DNA of 64,000 bases from Gibbula magus (Eukaryota > Mollusca > Gastropoda > Trochida > Trochidae). Shown here piece after piece: positions 34,854 through 44,982 of this stretch. The stretch spans positions 36,356,586 to 36,420,585 of the forward strand of contig OW388296.1 in the NCBI GenBank assembly GCA_936450465.1, given 5' to 3'. Positions within the stretch are counted from its first letter, which is position 1; every line of letters starts with the position of its first letter. Both the position numbers and the translations under genes were made by a program. The notes beneath the pieces were generated by a model. That model saw nothing but the letters and a program-made list of their open reading frames with translations, searched no databases and was not told the origin of the DNA.

Positions 34854-35459
34854 ATGGCCCATCCAGAAAGGACGTTCCATTTAGACTACGAGTTCTTTAA
34901 CTGTGTTGCCACAAGCACAAACCCTATCGAGTTCAGTGGCTTCAACACTAAGTTGTGTAGAGAGCAAGGGCAGAGGGTGAAACCAGCGACCAAGGCCGTG
35001 TATCTGCCATTGATTGGTATGAATCCAGCCCACCCTTACTCCATGCTCACAGCCATGACCGACACTTTCTCGCAATGCTATTAACAGTTGTTGATAAGCA
35101 TGGTAAAGATGCATGGTGCCAATGCCAAGACCTTTCGCTGCATAAGGAAGGACGAGATGACAGAACAGATAATCAAAGATATCCCCGTCTAGATACCATG
35201 GTACTAAAAAGCCAGACCTGCCTTCAAGTGAAGTGAATCGTTCTGTCGTACTGCTTCGAATGAAATAGGTTTATCAAATGATGTTCTCGGAATTCATACC
35301 AGAACTCAGGGGCATGCACATGTTCATGAGTTGTATTGACTTTCTTGGTGTACTGACGGCAGACAGTGGACTGGAGCATATCATGAAATCGTATGTTGGA
35401 GATGTGGCACACATGCTGTCGGGGAAGAAATGTCCCCAGAACTTAGAGCCCTTCGGTTA
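34854..35459 (+). pseudogene. Fragment of an uncharacterised element-borne gene family (left arm)
   Basis: The first piece (34854-35084) encodes EFSGFNTKLCREQGQRVKP, KAVYLPLIGMNPAHPYSML and a break at TDTFSQCY. A second piece (35278-35459) encodes FIPELRGMHMFMSCIDFLGV and DSGLEHIMKSYVGDVAHMLS, ending at a TAG. Internal duplication separates the two; the AAAGCCAGACCTGCCTTCAA block occurs before each. The same family appears as a more complete but broken copy at 60702-63500, where GGFHTEMSYLWCIGH and VVHMLSGKAVSRAVRGH are the counterparts. I know the family only as uncharacterised, multi-copy invertebrate proteins; the function is unknown. Confidence 0.6.
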
Positions 35460-35582
35460 GTGACAAAGGAACTGTTGCATGCACATCAAAAGGATGCGAA
35501 TGTCATGAGATGCTTGAAGCCCGTGAAATGTTTATGTAAGAAGCATCACAACTAGCCACTTAGTCCGAACCTAACAAAACCT

Positions 35583-35797
35583 GGGCCGTGTTCAAGTTAG
35601 GTTTCAAAGTAAGCGCTCAATGAGCGATTACTTTGAAACCTCTCCTGAACGCGATTGCTCAATGTAGCGCTACGTAGCAAGGCGAGCGAACTTCAAGGAA
35701 TTTGCACTATGTCGTTCAATAGAGAAGAAGCGCTACTTTGAGCGCTACATTGAGCGATCAATAAGCAAATTAAGCGCTCGCTGTTACTGAACGGGAC
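35583..35797. mobile_element. AGCGCT-rich MITE, copy 2
   Basis: Homologous to 24007-24220. Begins GGGCCGTGTTCAAGTTAGG and ends TTACTGAACGGGAC. Nested in the central part of the foldback transposon, so it inserted after that element's genes had begun to decay or was carried with it. Confidence 0.75.
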
Positions 35798-36501
35798 ACT
35801 GTCTTCATCATGTTGGTCTTCGTGGTGGAAGACTGGCCGCTCTTTTGCTTCTGCTCACTTCAACTATTGCGAGATTTGGGTTGTAATACGTGAGGACATT
35901 GGAGCATCTCCCACTGGGGACACTTCTGACTCCTCTGGATCCTACTGGCCAACCAGTTGATGTGAACTTGGGTAAGGACGCATTAAATCGCCAGGTCAGC
36001 TCTTAATTGATGTAAGTTAACCATTCAAAATCTCAACTGCGTCATGTACGTTCACTCTTTCAATTAGACCAATGACAACATTGATGATCACACTATAGCG
36101 AGATGGCCAGTGGGATCCAGAGGATCGATGTAAGTCAGAAGTTTAACCTGTATCTTGTATTTGGCATGCGAAGTGATAATTGATGCATGATGTGTTCACC
36201 TCCCATGAAGGACTAAAGCACTTTCAATGTCCTCAGGTAGTACTAGCACAACATATAGCTCCTGTTCTTGAAGTGAGCAAAAGCAAACCAGTTTGACATC
36301 ATATGCTCTACTGCCTGGAGGTGGAATGGCCAGTCAGCCCCTCATTCCGCCCGCATGAAGACCATCATGATGAAGACAGGTTTTGTCATATTCTGAACCA
36401 AGTGGCCAGTTCTGATGCTTCTTAAAGAGATCATTTTAAGTGATCCGAGCATCTTTTGTCATGAACCGAAGAGCTTTAAAGTTCTGTGGAACTTTCTTCC
36501 C

Positions 36502-36915
36502 TTACAGCATGTGTGCCACAACACAAGCATACGATTTCATGATATCCTCAAGTTCACTGTCTGTCACTAATACGCCAACAGAGCCAATTAAACTCATGAG
36601 CATGTGCATGCCCCTAAGGTTTGGTATGAAGTCCGAGAATATCATTTGGTAAACCTTTTTCACATTGACTACAACTCTGTAGAGCTGCTGACCATTTGAC
36701 AAAACAGTAATGTCCAGTCCACATTCCTTCGTTAGACAAGCATCCGTCATGACTGAGAGCATGGAGTCCGGGTGGGCTGGATTCATACCAATCAATGGCA
36801 GATACACGGCCTTGGTCGCTGGTTTCACCCTCTGCCCTTGCTCTCTACACAACTTAGTGTTGAAGCCACTGAACTGCTTGTGGCAACACAGTTAAAGAAC
36901 TCGTAGTCTAAATGG
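36502..36915 (-). pseudogene. Inverted copy of the same gene-family fragment (right arm)
   Basis: On the minus strand one 116-codon frame joins the two motifs that are separated in the left arm: LCREQGQRVKPATKAVYLPL, GMNPAHPDSMLSVMTDACLT, ECGLDITVLSNGQQLYRVVV, FSDFIPNLRGMHMLMSLIG and DIMKSYACVVAHML. It is therefore closer to the ancestral order than the left-arm copy. The upstream part (36852-36915) is frameshifted relative to it. Confidence 0.65.
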
Positions 36916-37700
36916 AAGGTCCTTTCTGGACGGGCCATTATTCAAAGCGGTAAGACAGAGTGATTCATTTCACTTGAAGGTAGGTCTGGATTTTTAGGAA
37001 CACGGTATCTCTTGATTGGGATTATCTGTTATTGTACGGCGAAAGGTCTAGGCATTAATTGGCACTATGCATCTTTACAATTAGCTATATATAGTATTGC
37101 GAGCAAGTGTGTTGAGAGGAGTCGATTCTGTAATGAAACATGTACATCGAAATTGTCACATAAGCTGAACAAGACAAGTTTTCTGCATGGACATACCCTC
37201 TTAAAACGCATTGCTTACAGTAATGGAAGCCTTAATTTACATATTCAGCACAAATTATTGTTGTGATCTTTACTGAAAAGGCTTAATCTGATTCAATACC
37301 CCTCTAAACATGGGGATAGACACCAAAATTAATTTTATAGCATGCGTAGTTACTGAGATATTGACGAAATCAAGATGTTCAGTAATGGCGGCCTTAATTT
37401 GCATATTCAGCATAAAATATTGTTGTGATCTTTACTGAAAAGGTTTAATCTGGTTCATTACCCCTCTAAACATGGGGATAGACACCAAAATTACTTTGAT
37501 ATCATGCATAGTTACTGACATAATGACAAAATCAAGATTTTCAGTAATGGCGGCCTTAATTTGCATATTGTGCGGATTGCCCAATGATGACAGAGTGGCA
37601 TCATTCAGATTCTTAAAGAGCACACCTCAGAGGTATAGAAACAGCAAAAAAACTTTGTACATACTGCAATGCACACTTATCGGTCCCTGCCACCGGACTA

Positions 37701-38393
37701 ATTCATCATATCTTCCTGAAACTTTGCATGTGTATTACCCACTAACTGAAGTGGTGCCTTTTGATATTTTCAGATTTTTTCTGAAAAATATTTTTTTTTC
37801 TGTTTCCATAGAAACATGAGAGGGATGTTGGTTGTTGTTGATTTTGACTGCTTCTGGAGCAGAAGTCTAAAACCCTTAACATACCTGAAACTCAGCATCT
37901 GTAATACCCACTAACTGAAGTACGGTAGTAGATACACAAGATGTGTTTTACAAATTTTGTGGAACCGGTGGGATATGTCATCTTCTGATGACTCTTGTTT
38001 CCATGAAGGTATCAAAACCTCATATATATAGCTTCTTTCTTGTACACCTGTGGAATTATTTTGACATGCTCATATTCAAGGTCAAAAATCAAGGTCATGA
38101 GTTCTGAAATCACTACAAAAATCTTTGTAAACACGATAACTTCAACAACTTCTGTGCTATCAGGCCCTTACTTGGTATATATCAACTATGGAGAAAGACT
38201 GAGATTTGTAAAGGTTTTCGCTAAAATCTGTCCAAGGTCAAGGTCACAGTGAGGTCACAACTTAAGCATGCAGTTGCGAACATGCCTTATTTTAACTATT
38301 TACACTTTGAATCATTACATTATTGTTATACACAATGAAAAGTGATCATTGACTGTGTGACCTTGAAGATCAAAGTTCAAGGTCACGAGATAT
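37701..38393. repeat. Continuation of the two split host repeats
   Basis: 37701-37990 is the downstream half of the (GTCC)n minisatellite element interrupted by the foldback transposon (ATTCATCATATCTTCCTGAA onward, ending near ACCGGTGGGATATGTCATC). 37990-38393 is another AGGTCA-rich unit, ending at the LINE insertion point. Confidence 0.7.
38376..38393. repeat. 18-bp target-site duplication of the L1-type LINE (3' side)
   Basis: TTCAAGGTCACGAGATAT is repeated exactly at 45197-45214. It lies within an AGGTCA repeat unit that the LINE interrupted. Confidence 0.85.
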
Positions 38394-38582
38394 ATATTTT
38401 TTTTTTATTATTTTATTTCTTTTTAAGGTACATATACATTTAGGTTCAAACTATCAAGAAGTGACATTTTACACAGCAACATTTACATATAGGCGAATTT
38501 TAATTTGCATACATGCAAGTATGCACAGGTTGTATCAAGTTTTCAATTACAATGGTAACAAAGGCATATAAAGAAGAAGTGA

Positions 38583-41500
38583 TTAGTCTTTGAATAGTAA
38601 ATGGCAGGATGACCAAAATTTCATATATCTTGAGTAGTTGCAATTCGAATAACAGTTGTATTTATCAATGTTATATATTTTCTTCAGATCGTTTTGAATG
38701 TATGTGAAGCTTGGTTTCAAACCAAATTGTTTTGCTTTGAAAGTGGTGTATTTCACATTTGTAATTATCATGTTCAATACCCTGTTTCTGTATTCGGGGT
38801 ATCCAAGAAAAATGTTTCGTTTGGAAAACTTTATGTTCGCTTCAGTGTACGTCTCTATCCATTCTTTAACTTTGTTCCATAAGTTTTTAACAATTTGACA
38901 ATCAAAAAATAGATGAACTATGGTTTCTTTCTCTTTATTACAAAAACTGCATTTATTTTCATCTTTTAATTTCATCTTTTGCAGAAGATCATTTGTCGGC
39001 AAAATTCTATGAAGTATGGAATATTGAAACCATTTTGTTTTGGAATTTAGATTAGACATGAAGGGTATTTCATTTATGTTATTCCATTCGCTTTCATTAA
39101 TTGAACATTCAAGATCTAATTCCCACTTTTTTCTGTACTTGCATTCTGTCATAGTGTTTTCTGTCTTTTGTAATATATCATAAAAGCTCCGACATCCCTT
39201 TTTCTTAGTAGCTATATTTTCAATAAAGTATGGGACAAGTGGCATTTCTAGTTTTTTTTCTATTTTGATTTTGTATTTTAAAAAATATGCTTTAATTGCT
39301 TGGGTAATGCCAGTATATTCTAGGAAATTTGTCTTGCATTTGTATATTCCAGTCATTTCTAGGTAATTTAGAAATTTACCGTCACTTTTGATTATATCAT
39401 TTATCAGGTAAATACCGGATTTTGACATATTCTTATTATTTATAGACTTGTTGTTTATTCTAACATTGTCGTTATTCCATATTGGTTGGGATAAGATGTC
39501 AGATTGAGTGTTGACGGTATTCCCCATTTGTTTTTTAAAGCATCCCCATGCCTTTAAAACATCTTTCCAAAAATCGTTTGTTCTTGGAGTACAGACTTTC
39601 TCAATGAGGGATGATTCAGTGTATTGATAAAAATCTCTGTGCATTGGCGATACGTTAATATAGAAAAGTTTCTTTAATTTTGAGTTACTTTCAGAATCGA
39701 AGAGCCTTTTAACCCAACTTATCTTTTGCGAAATGATTGTATTTCTTATATCTGGAACTCTAATCCCACCCTCTTTGAAGCTTCTAGTTATTATTGTACG
39801 TTTAATTTTATCAGGTTTACCTTTCCAAATGAAACTAAATGCTAGCTTTTCGAGCTCTTTTAATATATTTTCACTTGGGTTTGAAAGTGTTGTAAAGATA
39901 TGATTAAGTTTAGGTAGAATAAGACTTTTCAAAACTGTTGTTCTACCAAGTGGGGTAAGATCTCTTCCAAGCCACTGGTTCATCGTTGTCCTAATTTGTT
40001 TTAGTTTATCTTTATAGTTTCTCTCTACCATTTCTGCCAAGTTATGTGTGAAAGTTATGCCAAGGATAGTAAAATCTGTTCTAGACCAATCAAGTTTGTA
40101 ATCTTTGCATATTGTCTTTTTTGAGTGCTTTAAAGAACCTATCCAGATAACTTGGGTTTTGCTTGTATTAATTTTAAGACCTGAAAAGGAGGCGTATTCT
40201 GTTAATGTTCGTAATGTTGCTTGAAGGCATGCTTCAGTCCCATCTAGTGTTAAAGAGGTATCGTCTGCAAACTGAGTAATCAAATATTCACTGTCACCTA
40301 TTTTGATTCCTTTAATTTTTTTATTATTACGAATCATAATGCTTAATATTTCAGCACAAAGAATAAATAAGTACGGCGAAAGTGGATCTCCTTGTCTGCA
40401 TCCACGTGTGATTTCGAAGAAACCTGATGAGAAACCATTAACGAGTACACTTGAATTGATATTTCTATAAAATGTGCATATCCAATTTTTAACTGTTGTG
40501 CCAAAGTTGAAAAAGTCAAGAACCTTTTGGATAAATGTCCAATCTACAGAGTCAAAAGCTTTTTCGAAATCTATAAGCAGTAGTAGACCTGGGATTTCCA
40601 TGCACTCTGCATATTCCATAATGTCATAGATCTGCCTTGTACATTCCCCAATATATCTATTTGACAGAAAACCTCGTTGGTCTTCATTTATTATTTTTGG
40701 AAGTACTTTTTTCATTCGATTGGCAATTGTGGCTGATGCTATCTTATACGATACATTTAAAAGAGATATAGGTCTCCAGTTTTTTAAAAACTGCTTTGGT
40801 TTATCTTTTTTTGGAATACATGTTATAAGACCCTGTTTTTGGCTAATAGATAACTCGCCTGTTTTGTAAGACATGTTCAGCGATCGAATCAGAAAGGCAT
40901 GCAAGTCCAACCAAAAGAATTTGTAAAATTCTACTGTAAAACCTGATGGGCCGGGACTTTTTTCGTTTTTCATGTTTTTAAGCGATCTTAAAACCTCATC
41001 ATATTTTAATTCTCCTTCGAGCAAATCTTTGTCTAAGTCAGTGAGCTTTGGTACCTCACAATGTTTAAAGAGTTCCTCTAGATCGATTGGCGAACAGTTT
41101 TGCTTCTTATACATATTTTTATAATAGCATCTAGTTTCGTTTATTATTTCTTTAGTGTTAGAGATGATTTTGTTTTCTTGTGTTTCTAATTTTGTTATAG
41201 ATTTATTAATAAAATTTCTTTTTTCTAGGGATAAAAAGTATTTTGTCGGTTTTTCTCCTTTTTCCTTCCATTCACTTTTGGACCTTAATATCACACCTTC
41301 AGCCTTAACGCTAATTATATTTTCCAATTTAAGATTGACATCGTTTATTCTTTTTACGACTTCTTCTTTTTCAGCCGCGTCTCGACTCTGATCTAAACTT
41401 TTATTTAAATTTTCGAGTGTTTTGTTAAGGTCTTTTTCATTTTTTTCCGTCTCCCGTTTTCGTTCTGATGAATATTTGATAGTAAAACCTCTTATCATGA

Positions 41501-42398
41501 TGAGTAAAGTTTCAAAGAACAGTTGGTCATTTATTTCAAAAATTGCATTTCCATTATCATCTAACCCTTGTTGTTTTGTTGTATTGACTATTTTCTTAAC
41601 TTCTTCCACATAGTTCTTATCATAAAGTAATGAATTGTTAAATTTCCAAAACCCTTTCCCCCTATCAACATCCAATAATTTCAAAGTTACCCAAGTCATT
41701 GAGTGATCCGACTTAAAAGCAGGTTCAATGTCTGCATTCTCAATAGATGGTTCTAAATCTCTAGACAAAAGAAAATAATCTAATCTCGACTGTTTAATAG
41801 GTTTAGTTTGTCGCCATGTGTATCGTGTAATATCCGGGTTTAATAGTCGCCAAGGGTCAATAATATCATATTCTTCAATAAATGACAATACAAATTCTCT
41901 TGCCTTTTGGTTATTTATATTTTTGTAATTGAATAAATCTAGGTCAGGGTTCTGTATAAGATTCCAGTCTCCACAAATCGTGAAATGGTCCGAGTCGAAT
42001 TCTGCAATAGTTTCAAAAAGGTTTTCATAAAAAGAAGGACTGTCTGTATTAGGTCCATACAAAGTTATCAGAGTTAATGTTTTTTCACATATTTCGATCT
42101 TAAGTGCTAGGTAATTTCCATTTGCTTTATCTTGTTTTTGGTCTATCATATTGAAGACAAATTTTTCATTAAACAGTATCGCTACTCCGCGAGCATTGCT
42201 TTTGTAAGAACTAAAGAAACATTTTGTCGAGCCCCATTCTCTCTGTATTACTTGTTCAATTTCTGGAGTAAAATGGGTGTCTTGGAGACAATAGATATCT
42301 GCTTTTTTTCGTTTAAGATTTGAAAATACCTCGACACGTTTTTTCTTATTTTTTAGTCCTTGACAATTTGAAGTAACAATTTTTAGACTACCATTCAT
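38583..42398 (-). CDS. LINE ORF2: endonuclease and reverse transcriptase (1271 aa)
   Basis: Residues 1-240 form an apurinic-like endonuclease: N11 in SNCQG, D40 in CLQDTHF (a glutamate in most homologues), YGPN (114-117), GDWN (143-146), SRLDYFLLS (204-212) and SDHSMTW (230-236). A Lys/Glu-rich linker (310-360) follows. The reverse transcriptase spans about 470-760: SPGPSGFTVEFYK (481), NWRPISLLN (540), LLIDFEKAFDSVDW (607-620), RGCRQGDPLSPYLF (665-678) and QFADDTSL (709-716) with both catalytic aspartates. A C-terminal zinc knuckle CSFCNKEKETIVHLFFDC lies near 1170. The length matches L1/Tx1 ORF2. The enzyme nicks target DNA and copies its own RNA there. The start ATG at 42396-42398 gives MNGSLKIVTSNCQG, the expected N-terminus. 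Confidence 0.92.
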   Translation of the reverse strand: MNGSLKIVTSNCQGLKNKKKRVEVFSNLKRKKADIYCLQDTHFTPEIEQVIQREWGSTKCFFSSYKSNARGVAILFNEKFVFNMIDQKQDKANGNYLALKIEICEKTLTLITLYGPNTDSPSFYENLFETIAEFDSDHFTICGDWNLIQNPDLDLFNYKNINNQKAREFVLSFIEEYDIIDPWRLLNPDITRYTWRQTKPIKQSRLDYFLLSRDLEPSIENADIEPAFKSDHSMTWVTLKLLDVDRGKGFWKFNNSLLYDKNYVEEVKKIVNTTKQQGLDDNGNAIFEINDQLFFETLLIMIRGFTIKYSSERKRETEKNEKDLNKTLENLNKSLDQSRDAAEKEEVVKRINDVNLKLENIISVKAEGVILRSKSEWKEKGEKPTKYFLSLEKRNFINKSITKLETQENKIISNTKEIINETRCYYKNMYKKQNCSPIDLEELFKHCEVPKLTDLDKDLLEGELKYDEVLRSLKNMKNEKSPGPSGFTVEFYKFFWLDLHAFLIRSLNMSYKTGELSISQKQGLITCIPKKDKPKQFLKNWRPISLLNVSYKIASATIANRMKKVLPKIINEDQRGFLSNRYIGECTRQIYDIMEYAECMEIPGLLLLIDFEKAFDSVDWTFIQKVLDFFNFGTTVKNWICTFYRNINSSVLVNGFSSGFFEITRGCRQGDPLSPYLFILCAEILSIMIRNNKKIKGIKIGDSEYLITQFADDTSLTLDGTEACLQATLRTLTEYASFSGLKINTSKTQVIWIGSLKHSKKTICKDYKLDWSRTDFTILGITFTHNLAEMVERNYKDKLKQIRTTMNQWLGRDLTPLGRTTVLKSLILPKLNHIFTTLSNPSENILKELEKLAFSFIWKGKPDKIKRTIITRSFKEGGIRVPDIRNTIISQKISWVKRLFDSESNSKLKKLFYINVSPMHRDFYQYTESSLIEKVCTPRTNDFWKDVLKAWGCFKKQMGNTVNTQSDILSQPIWNNDNVRINNKSINNKNMSKSGIYLINDIIKSDGKFLNYLEMTGIYKCKTNFLEYTGITQAIKAYFLKYKIKIEKKLEMPLVPYFIENIATKKKGCRSFYDILQKTENTMTECKYRKKWELDLECSINESEWNNINEIPFMSNLNSKTKWFQYSILHRILPTNDLLQKMKLKDENKCSFCNKEKETIVHLFFDCQIVKNLWNKVKEWIETYTEANIKFSKRNIFLGYPEYRNRVLNMIITNVKYTTFKAKQFGLKPSFTYIQNDLKKIYNIDKYNCYSNCNYSRYMKFWSSCHLLFKD

Positions 42399-42934
42399 TT
42401 TTATTTATTACAATGAAGTTCTCGTTGCTAATAAAGTAAAAGCATGTATATGTACCGTTGTAAAAGTAATGGAATGGGAGTAACGTAAATACAGAGAGAA
42501 AGAAAGAGATATGTACAAGAGCGTAGGGAAACTGAAAGGTAAGGTTATATACAAAAGTATAGGATAGATCATTTGTCATAGGAGAGACTACTATAGGATG
42601 CGTTATTGATTTTTTCATACGAGCCGCGTGTAAGAGGTAAAGGCTCGTGCTTTTCAAGCGTGCGTGTTTGTCGCTGAAGGCGTGCAGGATAAGCATGCAT
42701 GTTATGGGAGTTATGTTTATGGTGTTTTTTCCAGAATGTTTGACATCAGATTGTCTAATTTATCAGTTAAGGATACTGTGTATTTGGGAAGGTATCTAAA
42801 TGTGAGTATTACATATTGTTAATACCATTGTAGTCTAGTAAAATATCACCTTTGTTTAACCAGTAAGTGAAAATCATGATCGTATTTCAAAACAGGATGA
42901 GTATCAAGACACATATGAATGTAAACAAATGACT

Positions 42935-43367
42935 TTGGAATAAAACCATAATCATATACATACATACCTACATACATACATATATACACCATACATGCAC
43001 ATACATATATATGTAGAAGGTACTCAGTCAGTATATAAATAACAATGCACATACACACATCTACATATAGTTGGATATGTGTATCTGTATTATATTCTTT
43101 ATAATGATTTAAGGTTTTAGAATCATAGGAAAACAAATGGTTATCATTTCAGGACAAAGCTGTGACACTAAACATCCACAACTAAGCAGTACATGTACAT
43201 AAATACATACTTACAATTGGTCACTAAGTATATTAGGTCATCCTTGCACATGCACATAGATACACATACATGTATTCACAAGAGGATACTTACACATGTA
43301 AGTATGGTAACACGCATATACATGCACATATATATATACATACACACAAATACATACATATATACAC

Positions 43368-43400
<33 letters not shown>

Positions 43401-43427
43401 TACATATATATATACACATATATATCC

Positions 43428-43462
<35 letters not shown>

Positions 43463-43470
43463 CATACATA
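42935..43470. repeat. (TACATA)n/(CA)n microsatellite between the LINE ORFs
   Basis: A run of TACATACATATATACACA-type sequence about 500 bp long, with a pure (TA)n core near 43369-43392. Open frames through it (43193-43530, both strands) encode only Tyr/Ile/His/Val repeats and are not genes. Confidence 0.9.
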
Positions 43471-43639
43471 AACCTATTTCAATACACAGTTGGAAGACAA
43501 TACACTTGCACATTAAGAAATAGGTATTAACTTGTTTGGTATCTTATGGTTTTTCCATATCATCTATGGGTGCTTGTTTTTCTATACTTTTCCATACTTA
43601 TGATATTGACAATGCATATGTAATAATAGTAAGATTACA

Positions 43640-44160
43640 GTAAATAATTCATGAATATTTGTAAAAAAAAATCAACATTATATTGGATATAGTTGTTGTC
43701 AGCATGTTTTTTAAATATATAAATTCATGCAACTAAATAGTTATGCTAAACATGCATGCATTGAAGGAGTAGATAGGATAATATGAATTATTAGCTTAGT
43801 GGTTTTTTTTAAGAAATCCATGTATTCATTTTGGAGAAGTAATAGATTGATATATGAATGTATGTAACATCAAATACTCATAATGATTTAATAACTGCTC
43901 TGAAAATATTGATTGGGTCTATTCAACATTGGCTAACATTTTCTGTCATCATGTTATTTAAATCTTTAAATTCATTCAACTGAATACTTATGTTAAACAT
44001 GCATGCATTGAAGTAGTAGATAGGATAATATGAATTATTAGCTTAGTGTTTTTTAATACTATCCATGTATTCATTTTGGAGAAGTAAGAGTTTGATGTAT
44101 GCAACACCAAATACACATAGAGATTTAATAACTGCACTAAAAATCATTGAGTGGGTCTGT
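43640..44160. repeat. Tandem duplication, 247-bp period, next to LINE ORF1
   Basis: CATGCATGCATTGAAG occurs at 43751 and 43998. GATAGGATAATATGAATTAT, TAGCTTAGTG and CCATGTATTCATTTTGGAGA follow each. Both copies lie between ORF1 and the microsatellite, that is, in the inter-ORF part of the LINE. Confidence 0.8.
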
Positions 44161-44982
44161 TCAATATTGGGTTAGGGAAGCAGGTATCTCAACATTGTGG
44201 CGTTTCCATGCAGTGTTTGGTTCATTTGGTTTTTTAACTTCCAAAACCAAGTCTATACCCTTAACCCTTACTCTGGTGTACAAATTGTACACTTTTCTAA
44301 GTCCATAGGCAGTCTTGTTGAGATAGGACCTGATCTTCTTCATGGAAGTGGGGAGATCTGTTTGGATGTTGCATCCAGTCTCGTAGAGCTTAGACTTGGA
44401 ATAAAAGACAGTATCCCTGTCATCCATCTTGAGGAAGGAGGCAATTATGGTAGGAGGTCTTGGGTTAGCATTTTCAGAGTCAGCATATTTTGGTTTTGGG
44501 AGTCGATGGACAGTTTTGAATTTGATATCCTTCACAAAAGATTCAGCAAGTTTTACTTTTGATATCAGGTGATCACGAAGCACTGATTCTGCATTCTCAT
44601 CTTTTGTTTCTTGAATCCCATTGAATAGAAGGTTTTGTTTACGATCGTGAAGATCTTTAAGTATAGCTTCTCGCCTTAGCATTCCGAATTTGTAGTCAAG
44701 GTCTGCACGTAATATGGATACTTTATCTGAAAGAGAATCAATCTGGCTGTTTTGCATATCTGCCACTGCTTCAAAAGCGTCGACCCGAGTTTTTATAGAG
44801 GTGACTTCGGTCTCAATTTTGTTGATAGTAAATTGTAGGGTGTTATTTACATCGTCAATTCTCTGTAAAACGGATTCTTTTGATTCAACGATTAGTTGCT
44901 TGATGTCCTCAAGATTAATCTGATGGGAGGTAGACCTCGTCCCGCCCGCCGGTCCCTGATCTTTGCCCTTTTGCTGAGACAT
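44161..44982 (-). CDS. LINE ORF1: coiled-coil RNA-binding protein (273 aa)
   Basis: The L1-type ORF1 layout is visible. A polar N-terminus with GPAGG (1-20) is followed by a coiled coil of about 25-105 (heptad pattern in LIVESKESVLQRIDDVNN, INKIETEVTSIKTRVDAFE and IDSLSDKVSILRADLDYK). A LINE-1-type RRM (about 112-200) comes next, with RKQNLLFNGIQETKDEN and VHRLPKPK, and then a basic C-terminal domain (SMKKIRSYLNKTAYGLRKV). Such proteins trimerise and coat LINE RNA in the cytoplasm. The length (273 aa) is near the L1 norm. It is intact, with the ATG immediately after an ACC context. The first eight codons recur in the duplicated fragment at 49951-49979. Confidence 0.88.
   Translation of the reverse strand: MSQQKGKDQGPAGGTRSTSHQINLEDIKQLIVESKESVLQRIDDVNNTLQFTINKIETEVTSIKTRVDAFEAVADMQNSQIDSLSDKVSILRADLDYKFGMLRREAILKDLHDRKQNLLFNGIQETKDENAESVLRDHLISKVKLAESFVKDIKFKTVHRLPKPKYADSENANPRPPTIIASFLKMDDRDTVFYSKSKLYETGCNIQTDLPTSMKKIRSYLNKTAYGLRKVYNLYTRVRVKGIDLVLEVKKPNEPNTAWKRHNVEIPASLTQY

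Larger units (their letters stand above)
33918..37700. mobile_element. 3.8-kb foldback DNA transposon with ATT target duplication
   Basis: Termini TAGTCCGGTTGCCAG and CTGCCACCGGACTA are inverted repeats, and the inverted match continues inward for more than 1 kb: GTGCTCTTTAAGAATCTGAA, GGCAATCCGCACAATATGCA, 170-bp tandem units, and gene fragments. Flanks read AAAACCATT | element | ATTCATCATATC. A paralogous unoccupied copy, AAAACCATTCATCATATC, exists at 33739-33756, so the insertion site and a 3-bp (ATT) duplication are directly readable. The centre (35461-36440) includes a nested MITE and decayed sequence. No recognised transposase. The arms encode pieces of an uncharacterised gene family. 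Confidence 0.85.

Noticed and set aside
33918..37700. Initial idea that the inverted arms are an assembly palindrome
   Set aside because: The arms differ in tandem copy number and in gene-fragment order, and the element has defined termini, a 3-bp target duplication and a readable empty site.
38694..42323. Several 60-80 codon plus-strand frames
   Set aside because: Shadows of the long LINE ORF2 on the opposite strand.
43193..43530. Three overlapping 80-90 codon frames on both strands
   Set aside because: They run through a TACATA/CA microsatellite and encode only Tyr/Ile/His/Val repeats.
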